64,000 nt of DNA from Grifola frondosa (lineage: Eukaryota > Basidiomycota > Agaricomycetes > Polyporales > Grifolaceae). Shown piece by piece: positions 23,872 through 35,515 of this stretch. The translations under genes were made by a program, and so were the position numbers. Where the stretch lies: positions 1,054,001 to 1,118,000 of the forward strand of contig LUGG01000015.1 of NCBI GenBank assembly GCA_001683735.1, in the 5' to 3' direction. How positions within the stretch are numbered: the first letter of the stretch is position 1; every line of letters starts with the position of its first letter. The notes under the pieces were generated by a model, which saw nothing but the letters and a program-made list of their open reading frames with translations, was not told the origin of the DNA and made no database searches.

Positions 23872-24616
23872 TGGTACTCGCTTCAGAAACACACAACAGT
23901 ATTCAGGGGTGGCTGAAACATTTCCTCCATCCTTCCTGAATGGGATTTGTCCCTAATTTCAAGCGGACTTTTGTGATGTATTCCTTTATATTGGGGTATC
24001 ATTATGAGCTATACATTACGCTTATCAGAGACGATCCCATATGGTGAAATCCTTATCAGCTTCCCCTATAGATTATACAATTGTCCTACTATCGAAATAT
24101 AATAACAGATCGGATGGCAGGAGAGGATAAAGGAACATAACAGCTTCCAAACAAGTCCAAGATCATAAAAATTGATGAGGAATTGAGGGAGTAATTCAGG
24201 AATCAGTGTACTTGCCCCTGATTCACTTGTACAGGTGACTTGAGCCCGGTACAGCAGTATTGAGGTTTCAGCCACAATTAGATATTTTCCTCATATCTCC
24301 CTCACTTCCTCATGTATTCTTGTGATGTTTGTTGTATATTGTAGAGCTATATGAGTGTTATATATATGGAACTTTTCATGTTTTTAAAGTGGCCAGAAAA
24401 ATTCCTATCAGGGGGATATTACATTTCAGTGTTTGTGATTCAGCATTATCAAATATGCATCAAATATTAAAATAAGGCATTTTCTGAGAGCTATATACAA
24501 TGGGAGATGTATACAAAAATGAGCATAAAAAAAGAGCAACTGGGTGGAAGGATATTGGGTGATCAGTGTGGCAACTGCCACCCAATGTTGTTGTGTGTGT
24601 CCTGAAGCGGGTACCG
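23872..24616. other. Unique spacer of foldback element 1
   Basis: 745 bases without a long open frame. It carries its own small inverted repeat (GGTGGCTGAAAC near 23,910 and GTTTCAGCCAC near 24,265) and CT-rich CCTCA motifs similar to the modules in the arms. The same spacer occurs in element 2 in the same orientation on the plus strand. Confidence 0.6.
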
Positions 24617-25282
24617 GACGGAATCTTTCGGCGTAAACACAGCCTTATTAGGATAAAATACACCTTTCAGACGGTGCCCTTCGTTCCAGATTCCGTCCAA
24701 TATTCATTTCCCAAATTAGGATGGATCCCTGCCAGCAAAGCAGGAGGAGACGAAATATTATCATTGTTTGGGGCTGTCTACTATACATAAAATTAAAGTA
24801 GACATATGTAGGACTACGGGGAATGTTAAATAAAGAGAATCCATGAAGTATTGAGGGAGGAGGAGGGGGAGGAATTCTGGTGTGGCTGAGCCTGCACCCA
24901 CCAGAAATGGTATGTTTTCCGTCACATATTCTGCCAAAATAAATGTAGAACATAAAATGGGACACTAAGGCGACCAAGGGGATGAAGGAATTAAGAAATT
25001 TGGTGAAGATTTGAAGGAGCAATGCAGCAGAACATTCTGGGGTGGTTGCCCAGAATGGTATGTTTGTATTTTAATATCATACAAAGATATGTACATAATC
25101 GAATTATACTCGACGACCGCTTTCAGACGAACCTAAAATGAAGAATATCTGTGCAGAATTGAGGGAGTAGTGGAGGAGAAAACATATGGTGGCTATGTTT
25201 AAAACATACCAAATGTGGTATGTTTCCGCAACATGTGACAAATCCTGTATTTACCCCGAGCTCTATTATCCTGATATGGATA

Positions 25283-26308
25283 ATACAAGCAGGTGGGATT
25301 GTAATAATGAAGTATTACAACCTGACCTGATTGTACTACTGAATATTACAATCAGGCCAGATTGTATTACCAGTAGTATTACAATCTGACCTGGTTGTTT
25401 TATCAAAAATTACAATCTGGCCTGATTGTATTATCAAAAATTACAATCTGACCTGATTGTATTATCTAGTATTACAACCAGGTCAGATTGTACTACTGAA
25501 TATTACAATCTGACCAGGTTGTTTTATTGAAAATTACAATCAGGTCAGATTGTATTACCAGTAGTATTACAATCTGGGCTGATTGTATTATCTAGTATTA
25601 CAACCTGACCTGATTGTATGACCAGTAGTATTACAATCTGGGCTAATTGTATTATCTAGTATTACAACCTGACCTGATTGTACTATTCAATATTACAATC
25701 TGACCAGATTGTTTTATCGAAAATTACAATCTGACCTGATTGTATTATCTAGTATTACAACCAGGTCAGATTGTACTACTGAATATTACAACCTGGCCTG
25801 ATTGTATTATCCAGTATTACAACCTGACCTGATTGTACTATTGAATATTACAATCTGACCTGATTGTACTATTGAATATTACAATTTGACCAGGTTGTAT
25901 TATCTAGTATTACAATCAGGTCAGATTATACTATTGAATATTACAATCTGACCAGATTGTTTTATCGAAAATTACAACCTGGCCTGGTTGTTTTATTGAA
26001 TATTACAACCAGGTCAGATTGTACTACTGAATATTACAATCTGACCTGATTGTTTTATCGAAAATTACAACCTGGCCTGATTGTATTATCTAGTATTACA
26101 ATGAGGTCAGATTGTACTATTAAATATTACAATCTGACCAGATTGTTTTATCGAAAATTACAACCTGGCCTGATTGTATTATCTGGTATTACAACCAGGT
26201 CAGATTGTACTATTGAATATTACAATCTGACCAGATTGTTTTATCGAAAATTACAACCTGGCCTGATTGTATTATCTAGTATTACAATCAGGTCAGATTG
26301 TACTATAG
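25283..26308. repeat. 31-base iterated palindrome array, element 1 right arm
   Basis: Exact mirror image of the left-arm array, with the same order of spacer types. Confidence 0.8.
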
Positions 26309-26499
26309 AAATATTACAAGCAGCCCTAATTGTAAAAAAATGCAGCCTAGCTGTATTACAATGCTCCTATTGTAATACAATATATATTACAATCTGCCCA
26401 GTATTGTACTACGGCATTTTTGACAACCTGACCAGCTAACTCACAACGGTTGTAGCAGGTTGATGCTATATTGTATTACAATACAGGTAGCCAGTAGTG

Positions 26500-27415
26500 C
26501 CAGGAGGTGGTGGCGGGCATTGACGTCAAAGAGGCGGCAGCTGCTGCTGAAGAGGGCGAGGCGGCGGGCATGACGAACAGCATCCTCGATGTAGATGCTC
26601 AGCAAGACTCACCGCACATGTACAATCTTGCCGCCCCCACGCCCGTCTCCCCGCTCACACGCGCGGCGTCCCTAACACGGCCCGCTATCGTGACCAGCAC
26701 ACGCTCGTGCTCTCCACACGCATGCTCGCAGCACCCGTCCCAGAACCGCTTCCTCGCTGAACCTCTCGTTCGGAAACCCATTCATGCCGGAGGGCGCCGA
26801 CGTTGTGATTTAGGTCAGCGTGGGGTGGCTGCTGCTGCTCCTCGTCATCTTGTCTGTGTGTGCCGTCCAGCTCCAGATCATGGCCGAAGATTTCAGCCTT
26901 CGTGATGATGGCGCGGTCGGAGGCGGCGAGCTTGTCCTTGTACCCGAGCCCCGCGAGCAGCGCGCGGTCGGCAAGTGGGAGCGTGGTGGGCGGCGGGTGT
27001 TGACGAGGACCAGCAGACAGCGGGGAGCTCACGTAGCTATAGATAATAAATAATTTAATCAACGTCTCCGTTCGACACTAGCGGCGGGCGCGCCCGACGC
27101 GTCGGGACGCAAGTGTGCAGCTCATGCGGGAAACTTCAATTTCTACTTCACAATACCGCATACATCACCCCGCGCTACATCACGCTTCCCTTCGAGTCCT
27201 CCCTGGCGACGAGTAATGGAAGACAATATGAATAATGACAACAAACCGGCGGCGGGAGAGGACGAGGCGGCGGCGGCGGCAGGCGTTGACGAAGAAAACG
27301 CCGCAAGCGTTATGCCGGCGGGCGACACCCGGACGAGGAGGAACCGGCGGGCGATACCCAAGACGAGGATGAGGAGGAGGGCGTTGAGCCGGCGGGCGTT
27401 GACGAGGAGGAGGAG
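26500..27415 (+). pseudogene. Acidic Ala/Gly/Asp/Glu repeat sequence between the foldback elements
   Basis: GC-rich coding-like DNA. From 26,507 it reads VAGIDVKEAAAAAEEGEAAG, continuing the frame left of element 1 (AAGVDKDQE at about 21,960-21,988) once the element and one target duplication are ignored. A first copy seems to end near 27,040 (GVDEDQQTAG then TAA). From 27,216 a second copy reads PAAGEDEAAAAAGVDEENAA, then shifts frame and continues as PAGDTQDEDEEEGVEPAG up to element 2. The units are built on GCGGGCGTTGACGAGGAG. I do not recognise the protein; a low-complexity acidic repeat or a coding minisatellite is the best description. Confidence 0.4.
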
Positions 27416-27422
27416 GCGGCGG
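27416..27422. repeat. Target-site duplication of foldback element 2 (left), GCGGCGG
   Basis: GCGGCGG precedes CACTACTGG and recurs after the other end at 31,923-31,929. The GC-rich repeat context makes a chance match easier than for element 1. Confidence 0.5.
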
Positions 27423-30400
27423 CACTACTGGCTACCTGTATTGTAATACAATATAGCATCAACCTGCTACAACCGTTGTGAGTTAGCTGGTCAGGTTGTC
27501 AAAAATGCCGTAGTACAATACTGGGCAGATTGTAATATATATTGTATTACAATAGGAGCATTGTAATACAGCTAGGCTGCATTTTTTTACAATTAGGGCT
27601 GCTTGTAATATTTCTATAGTACAATCTGACCTGATTGTAATACTAGATAATACAATCAGGCCAGGTTGTAATTTTCGATAAAACAATCTGGTCAGATTGT
27701 AATATTCAATAGTACAATCTGACCTGGTTGTAATACCAGATAATACAATCAGGCCAGGTTGTAATTTTCGATAAAACAATCTGGTCAGATTGTAATATTT
27801 AATAGTACAATCTGACCTCATTGTAATACTAGATAATACAATCAGGCCAGGTTGTAATTTTCGATAAAACAATCAGGTCAGATTGTAATATTCAGTAGTA
27901 CAATCTGACCTGGTTGTAATATTCAATAAAACAACCAGGCCAGGTTGTAATTTTCGATAAAAAATCTGGTCAGATTGTAATATTCAATAGTATAATCTGA
28001 CCTGATTGTAATACTAGATAATACAACCTGGTCAAATTGTAATATTCAATAGTACAATCAGGTCAGATTGTAATATTCAATAGTACAATCAGGTCAGGTT
28101 GTAATACTGGATAATACAATCAGGCCAGGTTGTAATATTCAGTAGTACAATCTGACCTGGTTGTAATACTAGATAATACAATCAGGTCAGATTGTAATTT
28201 TCGATAAAACAATCTGGTCAGATTGTAATATTGAATAGTACAATCAGGTCAGGTTGTAATACTAGATAATACAATTAGCCCAGATTGTAATACTACTGGT
28301 CATACAATCAGGTCAGGTTGTAATACTAGATAATACAATCAGCCCAGATTGTAATACTACTGGTAATACAATCTGACCTGATTGTAATTTTCAATAAAAC
28401 AACCTGGTCAGATTGTAATATTCAGTAGTACAATCTGACCTGGTTGTAATACTAGATAATACAATCAGGTCAGATTGTAATTTTTGATAATACAATCAGG
28501 CCAGATTGTAATTTTTGATAAAACAACCAGGTCAGATTGTAATACTACTGGTAATACAATCTGGCCTGATTGTAATATTCAGTAGTACAATCAGGTCAGG
28601 TTGTAATACTTCATTATTACAATCCCACCTGCTTGTATTATCCATATCAGGATAATAGAGCTCGGGGTAAATACAGGATTTGTCACATGTTGCGGAAACA
28701 TACCACATTTGGTATGTTTTAAACATAGCCACCATATGTTTTCTCCTCCACTACTCCCTCAATTCTGCACAGATATTCTTCATTTTAGGTTCGTCTGAAA
28801 GCGGTCGTCGAGTATAATTCGATTATGTACATATCTTTGTATGATATTAAAATACAAACATACCATTCTGGGCAACCACCCCAGAATGTTCTGCTGCATT
28901 GCTCCTTCAAATCTTCACCAAATTTCTTAATTCCTTCATCCCCTTGGTCGCCTTAGTGTCCCATTTTATGTTCTACATTTATTTTGGCAGAATATGTGAC
29001 GGAAAACATACCATTTCTGGTGGGTCAGGCTCAGCCACACCAGAATTCCTCCCCCTCCTCCTCCCTCAATACTTCATGGATTCTCTTTATTTAACATTCC
29101 CCGTAGTCCTACATATGTCTACTTTAATTTTATGTATAGTAGACAGCCCCAAACAATGATAATATTTCGTCTCCTCCTGCTTTGCTGGCAGGGATCCATC
29201 CTAATTTGGGAAATGAATATTGGACGGAATCTGGAACGAAGGGCACCGTCTGAAAGGTGTATTTTATCCTAATAAGGCTGTGTTTACGCCGAAAGATTCC
29301 GTCTGGTACTCGCTTCAGAAAACACACAACAGTATTCAGGGGTGGCTGAAACATTTCCTCCATCCTTCCTGAATGGGATTTGTCCCTAATTTCAAGCGGA
29401 CTTTTGTGATTATTCCTTTATATTGGGGTATCATTATGAGCTATACATTACGCTTATCAGAGACGATCCCATATGGTGAAATCCTTATCAGCTTCCCCTA
29501 TAGATTATACAATTGTCCTACTATACGAAATATAATAACAGATCGGATGGCAGGAGAGGATAAAGGAACATAACAGCTTCCAAACAAGTCCAAGATCATA
29601 AAAATTGATGAGGAATTGAGGGAGTAATTCAGGAATCAGTGTACTTGCCCCTGATTCACTTGTACAGGTGACTTGAGCCCGGTACAGCAGTATTGAGGTT
29701 TCAGCCACAATTAGATATTTTCCTCATATCTCCCTCACTTCCTCATGTATTCTTGTGATGTTTGTTGTATATTGTAGAGCTATATGAGTGTTATATATAT
29801 GGAACTTTTCATGTTTTTAAAGTGGCCAGAAAAATTCCTATCAGGGGATATTACATTTCAGTGTTTGTGATTCAGCATTATCAAATATGCATCAAATATT
29901 AAAATAAAGGCATTTTCTGAGAGCTATATACAAGGTGTATACAAAAATGAGCATAAAAAAAGAGCAACTGGTGGAAGGATATTGGGTGATCAGTGTGGCA
30001 ACTGCCACCCAATGTTGTTGTGTGTGTCCTGAAGCGGGTACCGGACGGAATCTTTCGGCGTAAACACAGCCTTATTAGGATAAAATACACCTTTCAGACG
30101 GTGCCCTTCGTTCCAGATTCCGTCCAATATTCATTTCCCAAATTAGGATGGATCCCTGCCAGCAAAGCAGGAGGAGACGAAATATTATCATTGTTTGGGG
30201 TGTCTACTATACATAAAATTAAAGTAGACATATGTAGGACTACGGGGAATGTTAAATAAGAGAATCCATGAAGTATTGAGGGAGGAGGAGGGGAGAGAAT
30301 TCTGGTGTGGCTGAGCCTGCACCCACCAGAAATGGTATGTTTTCCGTCACATATTCTGCCAAAATAAATGTAGAACATAAAATGGGACACTAAGGCGACC

Positions 30401-31922
30401 AAGGGGATGAAGGAATTAAGAAATTTGGTGAAGATTTGAAGGAGCAATGCAGCAGAACATTCTGGGGTGGTTGCCCAGAATGGTATGTTTGTATTTTAAT
30501 ATCATACAAAGATATGTACATAATCGAATTATACTCGACGACCGCTTTCAGACGAACCTAAAATGAAGAATATCTGTGCAGAATTGAGGGAGTAGTGGAG
30601 GAGAAAACATATGGTGGCTATGTTTAAAACATACCAAATGTGGTATGTTTCCGCAACATGTGACAAATCCTGTATTTACCCCGAGCTCTATTATCCTGAT
30701 ATGGATAATACAAGCAGGTGGGATTGTAATAATGAAGTATTACAACCTGACCTGATTGTACTACTGAATATTACAATCAGGCCAGATTGTATTACCAGTA
30801 GTATTACAATCTGACCTGGTTGTTTTATCAAAATTACAATCTGGCCTGATTGTATTATCAAAAATTACAATCTGACCTGATTGTATTATCTAGTATTACA
30901 ACCAGGTCAGATTGTACTACTGAATATTACAATCTGACCAGGTTGTTTTATTGAAAATTACAATCAGGTCAGATTGTATTACCAGTAGTATTACAATCTG
31001 GGCTGATTGTATTATCTAGTATTACAACCTGACCTGATTGTATGACCAGTAGTATTACAATCTGGGCTATTGTATTATCTAGTATTACAACCTGACCTGA
31101 TTGTACTATTCAATATTACAATCTGACCAGATTGTTTTATCGAAAATTACAATCTGACCTGATTGTATTATCTAGTATTACAACCAGGTCAGATTGTACT
31201 ACTGAATATTACAACCTGGCCTGATTGTATTATCCAGTATTACAACCTGACCTGATTGTACTATTGAATATTACAATCTGACCTGATTGTACTATTGAAT
31301 ATTACAATTTGACCAGGTTGTATTATCTAGTATTACAATCAGGTCAGATTATACTATTGAATATTACAATCTGACCAGATTGTTTTATCGAAAATTACAA
31401 CCTGGCCTGGTTGTTTTATTGAATATTACAACCAGGTCAGATTGTACTACTGAATATTACAATCTGACCTGATTGTTTTATCGAAAATTACAACCTGGCC
31501 TGATTGTATTATCTAGTATTACAATGAGGTCAGATTGTACTATTAAATATTACAATCTGACCAGATTGTTTTTCGAAAATATACAACCTGGCCTGATTGT
31601 ATTATCTGGTATTACAACCAGGTCAGATTGTACTATTGAATATTACAATCTGACCAGATTGTTTTATCGAAAATTACAACCTGGCCTGATTGTATTATCT
31701 AGTATTACAATCAGGTCAGATTGTACTATAGAAATATTACAAGCAGCCCTAATTGTAAAAAAATGCAGCCTAGCTGTATTACAATGCTCCTATTGTAATA
31801 CAATATATATTCAATCTGCCCAGTATTGTACTACGGCATTTTTGACAACCTGACCAGCTAACTCACAACGGTTGTAGCAGGTTGATGCTATATTGTATTA
31901 CCAAAATGGTGGACCACAGCTG
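27423..31922. mobile_element. Foldback element 2 (4,500 bases), opposite polarity to element 1
   Basis: Second copy with the ends swapped: the left end is CACTACTGGCTACC and the right end (reverse complement) CAGCTGTGGTCCACC. Arms run from 27,443 and to 31,901, with the same 31-base arrays and the same spacer (about 29,300-30,040). Arm and spacer sequence is nearly identical to element 1, but scattered one-base insertions and deletions occur (near 27,960, 29,026, 29,410, 31,069 and 31,570), many in homopolymers, so its two arms no longer mirror exactly. No protein-coding gene is inside. The element interrupts the acidic repeat frame: VDEEEEAAA on the left continues with GDTQDDEEP on the right. 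Confidence 0.7.
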
Positions 31923-31929
31923 GCGGCGG

Positions 31930-32156
31930 CGGGCGATACCCAGGACGACGAGGAGCCGGCGAGAGAGGACGAGAACGAGGAGGAGCCGGCGGGTGATACC
32001 CAAGACGTGGACGAGGCGGCGGGCATTGACGAGGAAGAGGCCGCGGGCGTTGAGCAGGCGGGCGATACCCAGGACGAGGAGGAGCCGGCGGGAGTGGACG
32101 AGGAACCGGTGGTAGGCGTTGCGGTGGCGGGCATTGACGCAGCTCTAGATAACTGA
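31930..32156 (+). pseudogene. Acidic repeat coding sequence, 3' part
   Basis: Reads GDTQDDEEPAREDENEEEPA, then further AGIDEEEAAGVEQAGD-type units, to a stop at 32,156 (GIDAALDN-stop). It is the continuation, across element 2, of the frame at 27,246-27,422. The DNA around the stop (GCAGCTCTAGATAACTGA) resembles that at about 27,035 (GTAGCTATAGATAATAAA), supporting two tandem copies of the host sequence. Function unknown. Confidence 0.4.
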
Positions 32157-32319
32157 ATGAACATACCTGTTACGCTAGGGGTGCGCGCGCCCCATGAATC
32201 GTCCTTGTGATATGCGAATTGTAGACATCTCGAATTGAGCAAACGGCGTACGCAGCTTACAGGCACTCAAGAAAGTACGCTACTGCTGTATACCTAAAAT
32301 TCGATAAATTGGAATACTG

Positions 32320-33589
32320 CTATGGAGAAACGAGACCTACTATACAACTGCTCATTTCACGGCGGGCCTTGCCCTTGTCACCAACGGAAGACAGTTCATG
32401 GCGGCAATAACACTCCATGCGCATGCCGATCTCCCAGAAGTCTAACGGTTGGAAGACGTGGGGCAGCCGCAACAGCATGCCTTTGCGAAGCTCGCGATGG
32501 ACCCATAACGGATCACTCAATCTCCGTGATTTCCAGCTGCTCGTGTTAGTGTCCCAGTGTTCGTAAGCGACAGCGTCGTGATCCTTGAAGAGTTCGAGCA
32601 TGGCTTCATGCTGGGCCATGGTTGTGTAGCCATCGGCCGGAACGGTCAGGAAAAAATAATCGACCTCGGTATCCGGCTGTTTGAGGGCGGTGAGCGATTG
32701 CATTGAGTGTAAGTATATAGAGGCTTACCTGAAGCCAGAACCAGATCGCTACGGTGTAGCTGGATCCGTCGTCAGAAGTGGAGTCAGCGTCGCCGTTGGC
32801 CATGCTAGCGTCATCTTCGCTATCTTCGTCATCATCTTGGCCTTCCTCGTCATCAGCGTCTCCGACTTCAGCCTCTTTCTTCACTGTAGGAGTAACATCG
32901 ACATCTCCCGACTCCTCTCCGCTGTCCGGAGCGAGGATGTTGTCATGAACGAATACATCTTCATTAGGGTCAGGACGTGCAACAACCTCCAATGGACGCG
33001 CTTCATCGTCGGAAGCCTCGGAAGACCAAGGCGAGGATCGAGGCAAAACACGGAAAGCGTAAGGCTTCCGCTGCAGCTGGCTTGGCCCCTTGCGTTCCCC
33101 TCCACTGGAGTCGGTATCTCCGGGTAATCGCCGGTCAGCGTCCGTCTCCTCATCTTTCTTTGTCTCCTCAACTCCCTTCTCTGATGCAAGGGCTCGCCAA
33201 CTTCGAGCCAGATCCAGCGGCTTCACCGCACCGCCCACGGCGGAAATCTTGGGCACAGGAGGCAGCGGCTTCTGGGCTGCGGCTTTTGGAATGGGAAGAT
33301 ATCGAAGGGGGGTGGAGGTACTTCCGGGCTCGCAGCATCGTGCTTGACGGCGAGTCCGGCATCGTCGTCGGAGTCGCTGCTGATCCAAATCGGAGACGAT
33401 GACCGCTTGAAAACAGAGTGACCTTCTTCGACGGAGACACCACCGCGGGTAGAATGCTTGGTACATGAAGCGCAACATCGCGGACCGCGCCGCGGTAACA
33501 GGGACGTGGCTTCGGGCGTTGAACGGTCGGGCTTGCGGGAGAAGAGAGCGCCTGGATATGGTGAGTGCTCTCACCGCTCTTGCCTCCAA
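32320..33589 (-). CDS. Unknown protein with an acidic middle region
   Basis: A minus-strand gene next to the foldback region. From the upstream exon: PLDLARSWRALASEKGVEET, a Ser/Asp-rich part, then EEGQDDDEDSEDDASMANGD before VAIWFWLQ and a GTAAGC donor near 32,730. After the intron (acceptor near 32,686): DTEVDYFFLTVPADGYTTMA, HDAVAYEHWDTNTSSW, LRKGMLLRLPHVFQPLDFWE, ending at 32,320. The exact start is unsure because two frames overlap upstream of 33,170; the longest begins at 33,589. No known domain was recognised. Neighbouring genes on the same strand and the nearby KDZ element suggest a mobile or multicopy family, which is inference. Confidence 0.45.
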
Positions 33590-33869
33590 CTTTTAAAGGA
33601 TAGGGGTATGACCCGGTGGACCGCAGACGATGTTCATAGTGACGGGTGGGCCTATCGGTCGTGGAATGGAGGTGAAGACGGAATCGTCATCGTCGGCGGG
33701 GCGCGCACGTGGCCACTAGGCGGCGGCGACAATGGGAAGGTGCTTGGGCGATGGGGCGCGACCCTTTTTGCCGCCTGAATGATTGGATAAGGATGACAGA
33801 AGCCAATGGAAGCTGCACGCGCACCTGTTCTTTGGCGAGCAAAGGACGAGTGTCCGATCTTCCCGAACT

Positions 33870-34917
33870 AGACACGAGAGTGTTCCACGGCTGATTGACC
33901 ATTAGTGAGCACGAAGAAGCGGAGGCAGAGAAGACGTACCTCAGGGCTTTGAGACGCAGACAATGCCCGCTGGTTCGAAGATGTCATACGCTCCTGTACA
34001 TGTGATAAGGCATAACGATCAAGGCGACATGGAGAGGACGGACCTGCGTTGCGGGTAGCTCAGATGGCGTGGGGACCAGAGGGCTGTCGGGGTGGTTGGC
34101 CAAGACATCGTCCAAGTCGTCAAGCCACTCTAAGTCGAATGATTGGGACGCAGGGAGCACTCGACCGCTCGAGGACGCCGTAGTCTGTAACTTATAAGTA
34201 CCGCATCACGAGTGTCAAGGCACTACATACCTGCGAGCTTGATGTCCAGACCCCTGAATTCCACTTCTTCAACGGAGGGGCATCTTCGCTGTCGGAGAAT
34301 GCACGACCCCTTTTGAGGTGAGATCCCTGTGGTGAAGTCCGTTGGTTCGCAAGTTTATCACGGACATTGCATGATGAGACTGCATACCTCCTCGTCCAGT
34401 GCCTGTTGGAGCCGTTCCGCGATCAAATGGTCAGCTTCCTCTTGTGCCGCCAATGATTTCTCCGTCTTCTCCCTCGCTTTCTCCCTCCTCGCCTCAGCTT
34501 TCACCAGTTTGTCCTTCGCCAATGCGGCGGCAATCTCTGCCTTCTCAAACTGCGACTTCGCCATCAGCGCAGCCTTAGCAGTTTTTTTGGCAGCGCGTTC
34601 CAGCTTCGAATCCTCGGTAGCTGCCTTCTTCGCCGCGTTGTAGCACTCAACATTGATCACCTCGCTGAGCCGAATGTCCTCAATGGCCGCATTGGCCACG
34701 GGCGAGGGGATCTTCTGTGCGGGATAAACGAAGTAGCTACAACCGTCCGTGCCGCACTGCTCGAGATTGTGCGTAAGTAGTCAGCTCTTCCCAGTGCGAA
34801 TTTACACACCTTGAAATAGAACCACCCGCCCCGATTAAGCTGGTAGGTCATGCCTCTGAATATGGAGTTCGGGTGCCAGCACAGGGGACAAGCAGCAGGC
34901 GGCTTGGGGGGTTGGGA
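33870..34917 (-). CDS. GRF-type zinc-finger protein with a coiled coil
   Basis: Exon 1 reads CPLCWHPNSIFRGMTYQLNR then GGWFYFK before a GTGTGT donor (about 34,900-34,812). After the intron the frame continues QCGTDGCSYFVYPAQKIPSP. Together this is a C-x2-C, aromatic GGWFY, C-x2-C/C plus YF pattern like GRF zinc fingers, which bind nucleic acid. A long Ala/Lys/Glu-rich helix follows (KKAATEDSKLERAAKKTAKA, KDKLVKAEARREKAREKTEK), a likely coiled coil, to about 34,390. Further short exons read RGRAFSDSEDAPPLKKWNSG and FDLEWLDDLDDVLANHPDSP, and the gene ends near 33,870. The exon carrying the start codon was not resolved; an in-frame stop lies just upstream of CPLC, so another 5' exon is needed. 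Confidence 0.45.
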
Positions 34918-35515
34918 TCAGCAACTGCCCTGCATTTTGCGCGAAGAGCGACTGAATATTGAGATTTCGAGGTCGGCGTTAGTAACGGCGGCAGGGTCGA
35001 TGGAGCACAGGTTGCAGAAAGGTGAGAGTTCTGGTTGCGAACAATGTTCGGATATCTGCGCAAGACAGGCATGGCAAGTACAAGTTTGTGACACTGGTAA
35101 AGAGGGTGGAGGGCGGCGGGCGGGGCTTTGGTAGAAAGCGAGTTCCAAGCCTATAACTCGCAAATGTGAAGCTAACGTCGCCGCTGCGCCGGACGCCGTT
35201 CCACGGCCATGGCGGAAAAAAAGGACGGGTGAATATAGCCCTATCAGAGTGCACATGAGGTGAAACGCAATTTAAAAAAAAAGGGCGTAACCTCCCGTAG
35301 ATCGCAGTTGCCGGATGAACAGTCCCGATCGCGCAGGAATGTGCAGACGTTTGCTCATCCTGTGTATGCTTGCAAATCGGTGTCGGCGTAATACGATCCC
35401 TCGGATTTATTCGTTCCAGCGTACGAACTATGGTACGAGACGAGTGAAGTAACTACGGAAGTTCTAAGGAAGGAACCGCTGGACCACCTACAACGTCGCT
35501 ACAATTTACTGACGG
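34918..35515. other. Intergenic region, likely 5' region of the GRF gene
   Basis: A minus-strand first exon of the GRF gene may lie at about 34,970-35,250, but competing frames are equally open. Nothing is seen between 35,260 and 35,515. Confidence 0.3.

Larger units (their letters stand above)
21989..26499. mobile_element. Foldback element 1 (4,511 bases, giant inverted arms)
   Basis: Left end CAGCTGTGGTCACC, right end (reverse complement) CACTACTGGCTACC: an imperfect terminal inverted repeat sharing CA and TGG. Inside, 22,009-23,871 and 24,617-26,479 are inverted copies of 1,863 bases; every mirrored point checked sums to 48,488, so they look identical. The arms enclose a unique 745-base spacer (23,872-24,616). 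Each arm has an outer array of 31-base units and an inner AT-rich part with modules such as CATACCATTTGGTATG. A 7-base duplication (CCAGGAG) flanks the element. No transposase frame is present, so it would be non-autonomous. The layout recalls Drosophila FB and the P-superfamily element Galileo (long repeat-built TIRs; 7-base duplications in Galileo), but that kinship is only inferred. Confidence 0.75.

Noticed and set aside
22049..26439. Mirrored 129-, 124- and 67-codon open frames in the inverted arms as proteins
   Set aside because: They are translations of the 31-base repeat or AT-rich modules. They appear in every arm only because the arms are copies, and they lack starts, introns or domains.
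21989..31922. Elements 1 and 2 as the two LTRs of one retrotransposon
   Set aside because: They are in opposite polarity with separate target duplications, the 0.9-kb interval has no gag/pol, and each element is itself palindromic.
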